From Gammaproteobacteria bacterium (GTDB taxonomy: Bacteria > Pseudomonadota > Gammaproteobacteria > Pseudomonadales > Ketobacteraceae), in contig JABLXQ010000011.1 in the NCBI GenBank assembly GCA_013178375.1, positions 62,001-126,000 on the forward strand: a stretch of 64,000 bases of DNA. Reading direction: 5' to 3'. The number at the start of each line of letters is the position of its first letter. The stretch's first letter is position 1. The translations under genes were made by a program, and so were the position numbers. Below are positions 1-9,623 of this stretch, in pieces. The notes beneath the pieces were generated by a model. The model did not search any database. It was not told the DNA's origin and was given only the letters and a program-made list of their open reading frames with translations.

Positions 1-305
1 GCCAGACGCCGCTGGACAATGATGTCGTCCTGGTCCAGCCCCAGCGCTACCGCTTCCCGCGCCAGCAGGATTTCCTTCAGGTGATCCCGGATCAGATCCT
101 GCTGTTCCTGCGCCGACGGAGATCGATTCCATTGTTTGGACCAGAGCCCGGTCAGCCGCTGGATGTCGGCCGAGGTGACCTGCACCGTATCCGGCGCTGC
201 ACTGTTTTGGCCCCAGCTGTAGTACCCGGCAAACAACGCCCCGCCGATCAGCACGAAGTGCAGCAGTGGCTCCCCCAGAATGTCGCGCAGCAGGCTTTTC
301 TGCAT
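1..305 (-). CDS. PpiC-type peptidyl-prolyl isomerase, N-terminal part (cut by window edge)
   Basis: Only the first 101 codons are inside the window; the gene continues past the left edge. The protein opens with MQKSLLRDILGEPLLHFVLI, then a hydrophobic stretch (about residues 13-27) that looks like one N-terminal membrane anchor, then a charged helical region. This opening is typical of membrane-anchored, SurA/PpiC-like parvulin isomerases that assist folding of exported proteins in the periplasm. The catalytic parvulin domain would lie outside the window, so the call rests on the N-terminal resemblance alone. It lies 114 bases downstream of the PhoD-like gene on the same strand. Confidence 0.6.
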   Translation of the reverse strand, partial: MQKSLLRDILGEPLLHFVLIGGALFAGYYSWGQNSAAPDTVQVTSADIQRLTGLWSKQWNRSPSAQEQQDLIRDHLKEILLAREAVALGLDQDDIIVQRRL

Positions 306-419
306 ATTTTTGCTCTTATGTGTCTTGGATTCGCATGCTAACCCACTTTGTACACTATAGAGGCGGAAAGTGACTCCCTTTTGACAACGGTCATGGTTCG
401 AATGGATTGGAGGACATCG

Positions 420-1823
420 TCAGAAGGGCAACGTAATCGCCCGCCCCAGCGCCTTGCCCTTGCGCTCGCAATACGCCACCTGGATACCGTTCAAATCAAT
501 ATCCAGCCGCGCGAAATTATCCTGCGAGTGCACGGACGATGACTTGCCCATCACATATTTACGCTGGCCCCTGGTTGCCAGCTCACCCTTAAAGATGAAA
601 TCGTTTTTCTCCATGTGGGGATAGGGCCAGAACAGTGACGACGAAATGATGCTGTACACTTTGAACTCGGGATCGTCCGCTGCTGTTATCTGGCTGGTGA
701 AAGAGCAGTGCACATCACCGGACACGAAGGCGACACGGCGAATCTTGTTGGTAAAAATGTGGTCCAGAATCTTGCTGCGTTCTGCGAGATAGGCACCCCA
801 CTTGTCGTCGGAATCAGTGCGCAGGTCGGGGATGAACGGCACTGACGTGACGATCATCTTCACCCGCCCCGAGCCATCCGAGAGCCACTGCAGCAACGCG
901 TTCATCTGCGCCGACTTGATCATCTGCCGCCGCGCCGGATCTTCATGCCACAGCCGTTCGGAGCGCACGTCCATCACAAACCAGTCCACGCAGCCTTTAC
1001 TGAAGGTGTACCAGAAACGGGTGGGCGTGCCGGTCACCCAGCCCTCCTTGTCGAGCTCGAATACCGGGCTGTGGCTGCACTGGTAAATCTGGTAGGCGTG
1101 AATGGCATGGGGGTACAGCGTCGCCATGTCCTTGTTGGTGGCCTTGTTGGGCCAGTTGTCCTCGATTTCGTGATCGTCGAGGATCATGTAGGTGGGCACT
1201 TCGGACATCAGACGGCGCACGTGGTCCTGGGAAAATACTTCCTGGTAGCGTTCCAGAAACTGGTCCAGCTTGCGATCCGGCGAGATGAAATTGAGGTCGT
1301 CAGCGTAGATCTGGTCGCCCACCATCAGCAGGGCGTCAATGGGCCGGGTGCGGTGCTGCACCAGAATGGAGTGAAAGGTTTTGTCGCCACGATCATCGAA
1401 AATCTCGCCGCCAAACAGTTTCAGCAGATAGCGGCAGGAACCCACCACCACGGAATGGCCGGCGGTGGCAGTGTCGGCCGGGGTTTTGAAACGCCAGACG
1501 GGCAGCTGATCCCAGTTGAATTCGCTGTGCTGCACGTTGTCCAGATCCGAATCCACCAGGAACCAGCCAGCCTGGTATTCGTAAAAGGTGGCCGGCTTGA
1601 GTTTCAGCAGGGGAAAAACACCGGTCATGTCGAAATTGGGCGACATCTTGCCCACCTTCTGCCCCAGCCAGTCCTTGCCCTGCTCGCGCCAGCGCACGGC
1701 ACCGAAACAGCGGCGGTAACCTTTGGGTTTGGTGGCTTCGAAACGGCCGCGAAACCAGAGTCGGGCTTCAGAGGAAGTGGTGTGGCCAACAATCGGCCCG
1801 ACGGTGGGTGAAGTCAGTTTCAT
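420..1823 (-). CDS. PhoD-like metallophosphatase family protein
   Basis: A 467-residue protein with metallophosphatase motifs in PhoD-family order: VVGSCRY, LLMVGDQIYADD (metal-binding Asp), MILDDHEIEDNW (Asp/His pair), MDVRSER and SGDVHCSF (metal-binding His). PhoD enzymes are Ca/Fe-dependent phosphodiesterases or phosphomonoesterases. Classic PhoD is exported by Tat; this protein has no visible signal peptide, so a cytoplasmic location is inferred. The start at 1823 was chosen because AAGGAG lies six bases upstream of the ATG; an in-frame start at 1904 would add 27 unconserved residues. The substrate cannot be told from the sequence. Confidence 0.85.
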   Translation of the reverse strand: MKLTSPTVGPIVGHTTSSEARLWFRGRFEATKPKGYRRCFGAVRWREQGKDWLGQKVGKMSPNFDMTGVFPLLKLKPATFYEYQAGWFLVDSDLDNVQHSEFNWDQLPVWRFKTPADTATAGHSVVVGSCRYLLKLFGGEIFDDRGDKTFHSILVQHRTRPIDALLMVGDQIYADDLNFISPDRKLDQFLERYQEVFSQDHVRRLMSEVPTYMILDDHEIEDNWPNKATNKDMATLYPHAIHAYQIYQCSHSPVFELDKEGWVTGTPTRFWYTFSKGCVDWFVMDVRSERLWHEDPARRQMIKSAQMNALLQWLSDGSGRVKMIVTSVPFIPDLRTDSDDKWGAYLAERSKILDHIFTNKIRRVAFVSGDVHCSFTSQITAADDPEFKVYSIISSSLFWPYPHMEKNDFIFKGELATRGQRKYVMGKSSSVHSQDNFARLDIDLNGIQVAYCERKGKALGRAITLPF

Positions 1824-1963
1824 GGGGCGCTCCTTGAATCGCGTGAACAGTGCAACGCCGAGATCCATCTCGTCAGGGCGACGCAAATGCGCCGGAACCT
1901 GCAACCCGGTTAGAGAAACATAGTCAAGAATGGGGAAAGGTGGAAGCGGGAGCGGAAAGCGCG

Positions 1964-2422
1964 CTATTTCGACCGGCTGAAACCAGCCAGATCCGCCTGA
2001 TACACCAGTGCGTCCTCGCGGGCATCACCGGCCGGGTAATATTCCTTGCGCAATCCCACCTGCACATAGCCCATGGATTCGTACAGCCGGATCGCGGACA
2101 GGTTGCTGGGCCGCACTTCCAGAAAGGACTGTTCGGCGCCGTGGTCCACCGCGCATTCAAGGGCATGGCGCAACAGCATGCGGCCGAGGCCCAGGCCCTG
2201 CTTCTCCGGCTCGACACAGATGTTGAGGATATGGCACTCGCCCACCGCCACGTAAATCACCGTGTAACCCAGCAGCTGGCCAGCGTCCACCAGCACATGG
2301 CACAGGTAGCCGCTGTTGAGGCTGTCGCGGAACATGCCCTCGGTCCAGGGCCAGCGGTAGGCGCGCTCCTCGATGTCCATCACGGCGGGCAGCAGGACTT
2401 CTGTCATCAGCTGGAATTGCAT
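1964..2422 (-). CDS. rimI: Ribosomal protein S18-alanine N-acetyltransferase RimI
   Basis: A 152-residue GNAT acetyltransferase. The acetyl-CoA loop is visible as EKQGLGLGRMLL (Q-x-x-G-x-G type), followed by LEVRPSNLSAIRLYESMGY, the conserved RimI C-terminal signature, and a terminal YYP segment. RimI acetylates the N-terminal alanine of ribosomal protein S18. It starts seven bases after the stop of the holD-like gene, the same pairing as holD-rimI in Escherichia coli, which supports both calls. Start and length match the family. Confidence 0.92.
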   Translation of the reverse strand: MQFQLMTEVLLPAVMDIEERAYRWPWTEGMFRDSLNSGYLCHVLVDAGQLLGYTVIYVAVGECHILNICVEPEKQGLGLGRMLLRHALECAVDHGAEQSFLEVRPSNLSAIRLYESMGYVQVGLRKEYYPAGDAREDALVYQADLAGFSRSK

Positions 2423-2429
2423 GGTGGAA

Positions 2430-3269
2430 TCAGGGTGCAGGTGACAGCAGGGAAAACAGATGTGCCCACAGGGCCGGTTTCAGGCGCCAGTCCTGCTGAA
2501 TGTCCTTCAGGCTGTGGCTGACCAGACAGCGGCCGGAGATGTCCGCCAGCTGGAATATCGCACCCGGGTCCGCCTGATGCAGGCAGCGGACAGCGCGGGT
2601 GCCGATGAACGCGGTGGCGGGGACGGCCTGCGCCTCCTGCGCGCTGGCCAGGAACGCGAACAGCGCGTCGCGGGTGGCACTGGCGTCGGCGGCAATGCGC
2701 GGATTGTTCACCAGGGGCCAGCGGAACAGTTTGGTGGCGCTGTCATTCAATTCCGTTTTGGCATCCAGTGCCAGCAGCAGGTCGCTGACCAAGCGATGTT
2801 CCTGGGCGGAAAAGCCCGGCGCGTCCGGCTGTGCCAGTTCCACGATCAGACGCAGGCGCTGGGGAATAGTGACGACGGCCAGGGCGAAACGCAGGCTGGC
2901 CGCAGGTTTGGCGGGCGCTGCCACCGGGGTACGTTCCGGTTTGACCTTGCTGAGATCCAGCACCGGAATTTCACTGGCCGCAGGAATTTCTCCGGCAGCA
3001 ATAATTTCACTGGCAGTCTGCTGCGGAACTGTCGTCGTTTTTTCGGCAATGGCTTTTTCGGCAACGGTTTCTTCTGCACTGGCAGGCATCGACTCATCCG
3101 CGTAGCGGGACGTCGTTTCCTGCACCAGCAGATCCTCCGGCGCATAACCTGGGTCGTCCGCTTCCTGCCACACCGGCAGCAGCGGCGCGCCGGCAATGGG
3201 CGCCAGCGGCACATACTGGGTGATGCCCAGTGCGTTCAGATACGCCAGCCGCTGCGCTTCCTGCCTCAT
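2430..3269 (-). CDS. HolD-like protein (DNA polymerase III psi subunit, enlarged)
   Basis: A 279-residue protein of low overall conservation. Its N-terminus, RLAYLNALGITQYVPL, matches the start of the psi subunit (HolD), where LGIT-aromatic lies in the segment that binds the gamma/tau clamp loader. The C-terminus, LKPALWAHLFSLL, resembles the end of HolD. Between them lie an acidic, Ala/Glu-rich low-complexity region (about residues 40-120) and a core of about 140 residues that could be the psi fold. E. coli psi is only 137 residues. Position between leuA (three-base gap) and rimI (seven-base gap) supports the assignment. The alternative is an unrelated uncharacterised protein. Confidence 0.6.
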   Translation of the reverse strand: MRQEAQRLAYLNALGITQYVPLAPIAGAPLLPVWQEADDPGYAPEDLLVQETTSRYADESMPASAEETVAEKAIAEKTTTVPQQTASEIIAAGEIPAASEIPVLDLSKVKPERTPVAAPAKPAASLRFALAVVTIPQRLRLIVELAQPDAPGFSAQEHRLVSDLLLALDAKTELNDSATKLFRWPLVNNPRIAADASATRDALFAFLASAQEAQAVPATAFIGTRAVRCLHQADPGAIFQLADISGRCLVSHSLKDIQQDWRLKPALWAHLFSLLSPAP

Positions 3270-3272
3270 GAT

Positions 3273-4820
3273 TTACACACCACTGGTCTGCGGATTGGCC
3301 TTGCCGGCCACCGCCAGATGATTGAGCGCGTTCAGATACGCCTTCGCAGATGCCACCACGATATCGATGTCGGCACCGTGACCATTCACAATGCGACCGC
3401 CCTTCTCCAGCCGGACGGTCACTTCGCCCTGCGAATCGGTGCCACTGGTAATGGCGCTGACGTTGTACAGCTCCAGGCTGGTGCCACTGTCGGCGATTTT
3501 CTCGATAGCCTTGAAGGTGGCATCCACCGGGCCGGCGCCTTCGCTCTGCGCGCGTTTTTCGGTGCCGTCCACGGTCAGGACGATATTGCAGTTGGGAATC
3601 TCGCCGGTCTGCGAGCATACACCCAGTGACACCAGTGCGAAGCGTTCGCTCTCGGCAAATTTCTGGGTGTCGCTCACCAGCGCCTGCAGGTCTTCATCAA
3701 AAATTTCGTGTTTCTTGTCCGCCAGTTCCTTGAAGCGCTGGAAGGCTTCATTCAGTTCCTGCTCGGATTTGAACGCGATGCCCAGGGAATCCAGCCGCGC
3801 GCGGAACGCATTGCGACCCGACAGCTTGCCCAGCACCATGCGGTTGGCATTCCAGCCCACGTCTTCGGCTTTCATGATCTCGTAGGTTTCGCGGTGCTTG
3901 ATCACGCCGTCCTGGTGAATGCCGGATTCGTGCGCGAACGCATTGGCACCCACAATCGCCTTGTTCGGCTGCACCGGAAACCCGGTGATGGACGACACCA
4001 GCCGCGACGTCGGGACGATTTCCAGCGTGTTGATGGTGGTTTCCACGCCGAAGAAATCGCTGCGGGTGCGCACCGCCATGACGATTTCTTCCAGCGCGGC
4101 GTTGCCGGCACGTTCGCCCAAACCGTTGATGGTGCACTCCACCTGACGGGCGCCATTGGCCACCGCTGCCAGCGAGTTCGCCACAGCCAGACCCAGATCG
4201 TTGTGGCAATGCACCGAGAAAATCGCCTTGTCGGCATTGGGAATGCGGTTCAGCAGCTGGCGGATGGTTTCGCCGTATTGCTGCGGCATGGCATAGCCCA
4301 CGGTGTCGGGAATGTTGATGGTGCGGGCACCGGCGTTGATCGCGGCCTCGATGATGCGGCAGAGAAAATCAAGCTCGGAACGACCCGCGTCCTCGCAGGA
4401 AAATTCCACGTCGTCGATATGATTGCGGGCGCGCTTCACGGCTTTCACCGCCTGCTCCAGCACCTGGTCTGGCTGCAGGCGCAACTTGAATTCCATGTGG
4501 ATCGGCGAGGTGGCAATGAAGGTGTGGATACGGCCGGCGTTGGCGTTTTTCAGGGCCTGGGCAGCGCGGTCGATATCGGCATCCACGGCGCGGGCCAGTG
4601 AGCACACCCGGCTGTCCTTGATGGCTTCGGCGATGGCTTTCACGGATTCGAAATCACCGGGGCTGGCGATCGCGAAACCCGCTTCGATCACGTCCACCCG
4701 CATGCGCTCCAGGGCACGGGCGATGCGCAGTTTTTCCTCCTGGGTCATGGAGGCGCCGGGGCTTTGCTCGCCGTCGCGCAGGGTGGTGTCGAAGATGATG
4801 AGTTTGGATTTGGCGCTCAT
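3273..4820 (-). CDS. leuA: 2-isopropylmalate synthase
   Basis: A 515-residue LeuA of the long bacterial type. It condenses acetyl-CoA with 2-oxoisovalerate, the first committed step of leucine synthesis. Visible are the N-terminal TIM-barrel signature [14 protein letters not shown], the metal-binding [13 protein letters not shown], the [14 protein letters not shown] motif, and a C-terminal regulatory domain from about residue 390 that would bind leucine. It leads a tight three-gene run with the holD-like gene and rimI. A promoter-like sequence lies about 45 bases upstream. No leucine-codon leader peptide was seen. Confidence 0.97.
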   Translation of the reverse strand: MSAKSKLIIFDTTLRDGEQSPGASMTQEEKLRIARALERMRVDVIEAGFAIASPGDFESVKAIAEAIKDSRVCSLARAVDADIDRAAQALKNANAGRIHTFIATSPIHMEFKLRLQPDQVLEQAVKAVKRARNHIDDVEFSCEDAGRSELDFLCRIIEAAINAGARTINIPDTVGYAMPQQYGETIRQLLNRIPNADKAIFSVHCHNDLGLAVANSLAAVANGARQVECTINGLGERAGNAALEEIVMAVRTRSDFFGVETTINTLEIVPTSRLVSSITGFPVQPNKAIVGANAFAHESGIHQDGVIKHRETYEIMKAEDVGWNANRMVLGKLSGRNAFRARLDSLGIAFKSEQELNEAFQRFKELADKKHEIFDEDLQALVSDTQKFAESERFALVSLGVCSQTGEIPNCNIVLTVDGTEKRAQSEGAGPVDATFKAIEKIADSGTSLELYNVSAITSGTDSQGEVTVRLEKGGRIVNGHGADIDIVVASAKAYLNALNHLAVAGKANPQTSGV

Positions 4821-4864
4821 GAGGGGTCTCCGCGATCGGCCGGGTGCGGTACATACAGCCCGCC

Positions 4865-4894
4865 ACTATAGCCAACCGGCGGCGGGATTGCCAA
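4865..4894 (-). promoter_or_regulatory. Candidate sigma70 promoter of leuA
   Basis: On the minus strand TTGGCA (4894-4889) and TATAGT (4870-4865) are separated by 18 bases; each hexamer matches consensus at five of six positions. It lies about 45 bases upstream of the leuA start. Confidence 0.55.
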
Positions 4895-5068
4895 GGGCGC
4901 GGGCCAGGCACTAACGCCGTTAGGGCCAGGGAACGCGCCGGCATTAAGTCCCCGCCGGAAACCGTCAAACTTGACTGCGCCCAGGCCTGTTCCCGCCTTA
5001 CCCTGCTGGTGTAGTGGCTGTTGCTCTTGACTGAAAAGAAGACTTCCACCGGAATCAGGGACCGATCC

Positions 5069-7222
5069 ATGAACATACCCCGTCTCTGGCTGCCGCGCGC
5101 AGCCCCCATGCACCTGATGCTGGGCGCCATGGTGCTGGTGCTGGTCCAGTGCCTGGCGGCCGTGGAATGGCAACGCCAGCAGCCCTTTTTTGATCTGCCG
5201 CTGCGGCTGCAGCAGGGGCAGATTCAGTTGCGATCCACACCGGCGGACACACCACTTCGTATCCAGTCGATTCAGCTGGTCGGGCAGACCCTCCTCCTGC
5301 CCCCTGAGTTCCTGATGCCCGATCCTGACTATTTCGCCTCCTACGCCGATCTGAACGGTTTCCTCGCCCGCCAGCAGCAGCTGCACGACCTGCTGCAACA
5401 GACTCAGGCGGTGACACTGCTGGCCACCAATGGCTCGCGCCACATTTTCGAGCGACAACCAAAATCCCTGCTGCAGATGCCGGTGGAATTCTGGATCTAC
5501 CAGGCGTTCGGCGCGCTGGCGCTGCTGGTGGGAACCGCGTTCTGGGCTTTTCACCGAGGTCAGCCGGCCACACGGATTCTGGCGCTGGCGGGTATTGGCT
5601 TCGCGCTGATGGAATGGACCATGTCCCTCTATGCCACGCGCGAACTCGCGCTGGCGGAAACCAGCTTCCGCCACCTGCTGGCGCTGAATCACTTCGGCGG
5701 CATGCTGTTCGCCAGCAGTACCATCGGGCTGCTGATGTTCCAGCCGGTGTCGCAACCAAGGTCGCAATCAGGGTCGCGGCCACTGTCCTGGCTGCTGTGG
5801 GCCGGCGGGCTGGGCAATCTGCTGTGCCTGGGCAACGAAATCCTGCAGGGGCTGGAATGGCCGGGCAATATTTTCTATTTCCCCACCCTGCTGTTGTTAC
5901 CGGCCTTCGTCGCGCTGGCGGCAAGGCAATACCAGCTGACACGGGGCGAAGCCCGCCTGCGCAGCCAGCTGTGGTGGCTGGCGTCCACCCTGTCCGGCGG
6001 CCTGGGGCTGGCCTTCAGCCTCTATGTGGTACCCCTGCTGCTGACACAGACCAGCTGGCTGACGTTGCTGCAGGCCAACATCATCGTGCTGCTGGTGTTT
6101 TTGGGCTTTGTACTGGGAGCCCAGCGCAGCGAGCTGTTCGGTATCCACCGCTGGTGGCTGCGCAGCTGGATCGTCAGCGGCGCGCTGCTGGTACTGGTAC
6201 TGGCAGACGTATCGGCGCTGCTGACCTTTCATCAGGCCGGCCTGGAACTGGGCCTGCTGGCCTTCGCCCTCAGCTGGCTGTACCTGCCGCTGCGGCAATG
6301 GTGCTGGCACCGGGTGCTGGCTCTGTTCCGCCCTGCGACAACAGTGTCACACCCCGGTCTGCGGGCCGTGCTGGCCCAGTTCAATCCACTGCACCTGCAA
6401 TGCTGCACCCAGCCGCCCGCCGCGCTGGAAACCCAGCAGGGGCTGGTGCTGGCGATGCCGGTCGCCGGCAATCAGTGGGCCATTCTGACCGGCAAATCCC
6501 GTGGCTTCGGCCTGTTCTCGCCGCAGGACGCGGCGCTGGCACTGGAGCTGATGAAGTCCGCCGACGCCAGCGAACCCGACCAGCTTTTGCAGCAGGAACG
6601 CGAACGCATCATGCGCGACCTGCATGACGATGTGGCCGCCGACCTGCTCACCCTGCTGCACCAGGCCGAAGACGAACCGCGCCGGCATCTGGTGCGGGAA
6701 ACCCTGGGCAACCTGCGCGCGATCATTTACAGCCTGCAGCCAGGGCAAACACGCACCCTGCGGGAGCTGGGCCGGGTGTGGCAGGAGGATTGCCTGCGCC
6801 GCTGTCGCGCAGCGGGCGTTAATGCGACATGGCTGCAGGCGGATGACAGCAACGATATCGCCGTGAATCCCGCCCAGGCGCTGCAACTACAACGCATGTT
6901 GCGGGAAGCGGTGAGCAACGCGCTGCGTCATGCGCGGCCGCAGCAGATCCGCGTGGAAATACGGGTCGACCGCCATCATCTGTTGCTGGAAGTGCGCGAC
7001 GACGGCGCCCATCAGCCGCTGCACCTGTGGCGACCCGGTAAGGGACTGCACAATCTGCGACAGCGGGCGCGGGAACTGAACGGCCAGGTGCGCTGGCAAC
7101 TGCGTCGCGAAAACGGTGTTCAGGTTTGTGTATTCAGCGCGCGGATTCCCCTGCATGAATTTGTCATAACGCCCGCCACTGTCACCCGGAAACATCCCCA
7201 TGCTGAACATCTTGCTGCTTGA
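5069..7222 (+). CDS. Membrane sensor histidine kinase (HisKA_3 type)
   Basis: A 717-residue protein. One N-terminal membrane span (residues 11-31) is followed by an extracytoplasmic region of about 110 residues, then about eight further hydrophobic spans, a cytoplasmic linker, a dimerisation and phosphoacceptor segment with RDLHDDVAADLL (the His is the probable phosphorylation site), and an HATPase domain with LREAVSNALRHA (N box) and GKGLHNLRQRA (G box). This is the NarL-group kinase architecture with a multi-span sensor. The ATG at 5069 is preferred over an in-frame TTG at 5021 because it gives a clean N-terminus with AGGGA upstream. The downstream regulator gene overlaps it by 23 bases. 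The signal is unknown. Confidence 0.88.
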   Translation: MNIPRLWLPRAAPMHLMLGAMVLVLVQCLAAVEWQRQQPFFDLPLRLQQGQIQLRSTPADTPLRIQSIQLVGQTLLLPPEFLMPDPDYFASYADLNGFLARQQQLHDLLQQTQAVTLLATNGSRHIFERQPKSLLQMPVEFWIYQAFGALALLVGTAFWAFHRGQPATRILALAGIGFALMEWTMSLYATRELALAETSFRHLLALNHFGGMLFASSTIGLLMFQPVSQPRSQSGSRPLSWLLWAGGLGNLLCLGNEILQGLEWPGNIFYFPTLLLLPAFVALAARQYQLTRGEARLRSQLWWLASTLSGGLGLAFSLYVVPLLLTQTSWLTLLQANIIVLLVFLGFVLGAQRSELFGIHRWWLRSWIVSGALLVLVLADVSALLTFHQAGLELGLLAFALSWLYLPLRQWCWHRVLALFRPATTVSHPGLRAVLAQFNPLHLQCCTQPPAALETQQGLVLAMPVAGNQWAILTGKSRGFGLFSPQDAALALELMKSADASEPDQLLQQERERIMRDLHDDVAADLLTLLHQAEDEPRRHLVRETLGNLRAIIYSLQPGQTRTLRELGRVWQEDCLRRCRAAGVNATWLQADDSNDIAVNPAQALQLQRMLREAVSNALRHARPQQIRVEIRVDRHHLLLEVRDDGAHQPLHLWRPGKGLHNLRQRARELNGQVRWQLRRENGVQVCVFSARIPLHEFVITPATVTRKHPHAEHLAA

Positions 7223-7832
7223 AGATCACGCTGCCACCGCACACTGGCTGCAAGGCATCGCCTGTGACGCCTTCCCCGACGCGCAGGTACATCACGCCGC
7301 CTGCATCGCCGACGCGCGTCAGCGACTGCAAACGCAAACCTTCCAGCTCGCGCTGCTGGATATTCATCTTCCGGACGGCAGCGGCGTCGACCTGATTCCC
7401 ACCGTCAAATCCCTTCAGCGCGATATTCTGGTGGTGATGACCACGATTTTCGACGACGACCAGCACCTGTTCGATGCGTTGCGCGCCGGCGCCCAGGGCT
7501 ATCTGCTGAAGGAGCAGCCGCGCGAAGAACTGGCGGCGAAACTGCGCGGCATCCACACCGGCGAACCGCCATTGTCACCGGGCATTGCGCGCCGCATGCT
7601 GGCCTACTTCAATCCCGCGCCACTGCAGAAAAATCCGCTGCTGTCACCGCGCGAACAGGAAACCCTGACACTGCTGGCGAAGGGCTACAGTATCAAGGAG
7701 CTGGCACAGCTGCTGAAGATTTCCGATCACACGGCAGCAGGCTATGCGAAAAACATCTATCGCAAACTGAATGTGTCGTGCCGGGCGGAGGCAACGCTGG
7801 AAGCGTCACGGATGGGGTTGGTGCGGGGCTGA
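7200..7832 (+). CDS. LuxR/NarL-family response regulator
   Basis: A 210-residue regulator. The receiver domain (about 1-120) has the acidic pair LLEDH, a phosphoacceptor Asp at residue 54 in LLDIHLPDGSG, and the conserved Lys in YLLKEQ. The C-terminal helix-turn-helix (about 145-205) has LSPREQETLTLLAKGYSIKE and a LuxR-type recognition helix. It overlaps the kinase gene by 23 bases, so the two form one co-translated two-component system. Target genes are not evident; both neighbours downstream are on the opposite strand. Confidence 0.93.
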   Translation: MLNILLLEDHAATAHWLQGIACDAFPDAQVHHAACIADARQRLQTQTFQLALLDIHLPDGSGVDLIPTVKSLQRDILVVMTTIFDDDQHLFDALRAGAQGYLLKEQPREELAAKLRGIHTGEPPLSPGIARRMLAYFNPAPLQKNPLLSPREQETLTLLAKGYSIKELAQLLKISDHTAAGYAKNIYRKLNVSCRAEATLEASRMGLVRG

Positions 7833-7863
7833 ACGCCGGTTGGAAACTCTGCCTGAAAATAAA

Positions 7864-7894
7864 AAAGTCCGGCGTTACAGGCCGGACTTTTTTT
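7864..7894. terminator. Bidirectional rho-independent terminator
   Basis: A perfect 10-base stem, AAAGTCCGGC (7864-7873) with GCCGGACTTT (7881-7890) and a seven-base loop, has a T run on the right and an A run on the left. It lies between the convergent regulator gene and the secreted-protein gene and can serve both. The same stem recurs at 56241-56266. Confidence 0.85.
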
Positions 7895-7919
7895 GTACCT
7901 CTTTGCCATCGTCACCTGA

Positions 7920-9617
7920 TCAATTGCAGTTCGGATCGTAATTCACGACATTCACGCCTACCGCAATGGCCGAATTGTTCGATGCGATATCGCCAGTGGC
8001 TACATAGCGGGCGACATCCTGCAGGCCGAAACTTTCTGGCAGCACATCGATTTTATCATCCAGCGCCGCTTCGATATCCGCCGCCAGATCATTGGCGATG
8101 CCGGTGGCAAAATCGGTGGCATCCACTTCCATCGTATGGCCCTGCACTGTCCACTCCAGACTGCCCGCCACATCTTCGAACGCCACGTCGATCACCTTCA
8201 GGCTCAGGCCCGCACCACAGGCCGGCGTCAGCTCAGTGGTCAGCACCAGATCCGCGTCAAGCTCACCCGTGGCACTCAGCACATTGACCTCCGCCTGCAT
8301 CGGCACCACCAGCTCCAGCACGTTGTCATCCACCGAGAGAATGTCGAAATGTCCCGCCGGGCTCACCGACAGATTGGCGATACCATAGTTGGTTCCCGGC
8401 ACGCCGGCACTGGCACAAAGCGCGCCTTTCTTGCCGATCACATAGAGCAGATCCGTGATCTTCTTGAACGGCAGAACGATTTCCAGATCATTGCCGGTGG
8501 TGATGCCATTACCGGGGAAAAAGCTGGTCATGTGCAGCGCGTCGGCACAGGGATCATCAGTCTGGTCACTGTCGAACGCCACATCCCACACACTGGTCAG
8601 ACGATCCAGCGTATTGCTGCTCACCAGATCCTCCAGCCCCACACTGTAATCCACCGCCGCCGTGCCAATGTTGAAACCGCCCTCGATCGCCAGCGAGCGA
8701 TCCAGCGCGTCATTGATCGCATCCTTCAACTTGTTCTGGATCACCGTATTGCTGGACAGCTGATCGTCCAGCGCATTGTTGACGCACTGGGTCAGGGTGG
8801 AGCAGCCGCTGCCGAACAGGTTGGAGATGCCGATGCCAATATTGGTGAGACTGGTAAGAAACGACGAATCAAACGACACCGAGTCCACGTCCAGTGCGAA
8901 TTTTTTGATGTCGGTGACGTAGGTGTGCTGGCTGACGGCATCGGTCTGCACGTCGAACTCGCCGCTGGCGCCGTCAACGTTCACATTGACGCGGAAGTTG
9001 TAGGTGGTGCCGAACAGATCACAGTACCAGCTGGATATGCGCGGATAGTAAAACTGCATTTCGAATTCCAGGCCAAGCCGGTCGATCTGCAGATCGGTGT
9101 TGAGGCGTCCATCGTCGCGAAAGATCGCCTGCACGCTGTCTCTGTCCAACGGCAGTTCCACCTCGATGTCGTTCATGTTCAGCTCCCACACCGAGCCGGA
9201 ATTGTGGCAGGCCAGCAGCGTGGTGATGCCCGATGGCAGCGTGCCGGACTCCAGCATCATGTCCGCCAGGGAAAAATCCTCATACCCCAGTTCCGACACT
9301 ACCTGCGGCAGCACATCTTCGGTCAGCGCCGAACCGTTGTCATTGACGCGCACTTCCACGTACTGCGGCTGATTGAAAACTTCGTGCAGTTCACCGACGG
9401 TGCCATTGAACACCGTCTCGCTCATCTCGAAATCCGACAGATACAGATCGTTCAGGCCCTGGGTTTGCAGGGTGTTGATATCAGACAGCGTCGCCGGCCG
9501 GCTCAGGCCCGTCTGTTGAATGGAAACGCTGCTGAACGCACTGGCCGAAGCCGATGCCACCGCCACCAGGGTCAGCACGCGGGCGGCATTGATTAAAAAG
9601 GGATTGCGGGTTTTCAT
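7920..9617 (-). CDS. Large secreted protein of unknown function
   Basis: A 565-residue protein with a clear signal peptide: MKTRNP, a hydrophobic core, and a likely cleavage after ASASA near residue 27. The mature protein is acidic, rich in Asp, Ser, Val and Leu, with alternating beta-like stretches and scattered Cys residues that could form disulfides. A central amphipathic segment (NNALDDQLSSN to NDALDRSLAI) separates two halves of similar flavour, each with long beta-like runs such as ADLVLTTELTP. This two-lobed pattern made me consider a BPI/TULIP-like lipid-binding fold, but no diagnostic motif supports it. I do not recognise the family. AGGAG lies upstream of the ATG, inside a predicted mRNA hairpin. 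Confidence 0.75.
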   Translation of the reverse strand: MKTRNPFLINAARVLTLVAVASASASAFSSVSIQQTGLSRPATLSDINTLQTQGLNDLYLSDFEMSETVFNGTVGELHEVFNQPQYVEVRVNDNGSALTEDVLPQVVSELGYEDFSLADMMLESGTLPSGITTLLACHNSGSVWELNMNDIEVELPLDRDSVQAIFRDDGRLNTDLQIDRLGLEFEMQFYYPRISSWYCDLFGTTYNFRVNVNVDGASGEFDVQTDAVSQHTYVTDIKKFALDVDSVSFDSSFLTSLTNIGIGISNLFGSGCSTLTQCVNNALDDQLSSNTVIQNKLKDAINDALDRSLAIEGGFNIGTAAVDYSVGLEDLVSSNTLDRLTSVWDVAFDSDQTDDPCADALHMTSFFPGNGITTGNDLEIVLPFKKITDLLYVIGKKGALCASAGVPGTNYGIANLSVSPAGHFDILSVDDNVLELVVPMQAEVNVLSATGELDADLVLTTELTPACGAGLSLKVIDVAFEDVAGSLEWTVQGHTMEVDATDFATGIANDLAADIEAALDDKIDVLPESFGLQDVARYVATGDIASNNSAIAVGVNVVNYDPNCN

Positions 9618-9623
9618 GGGAAT

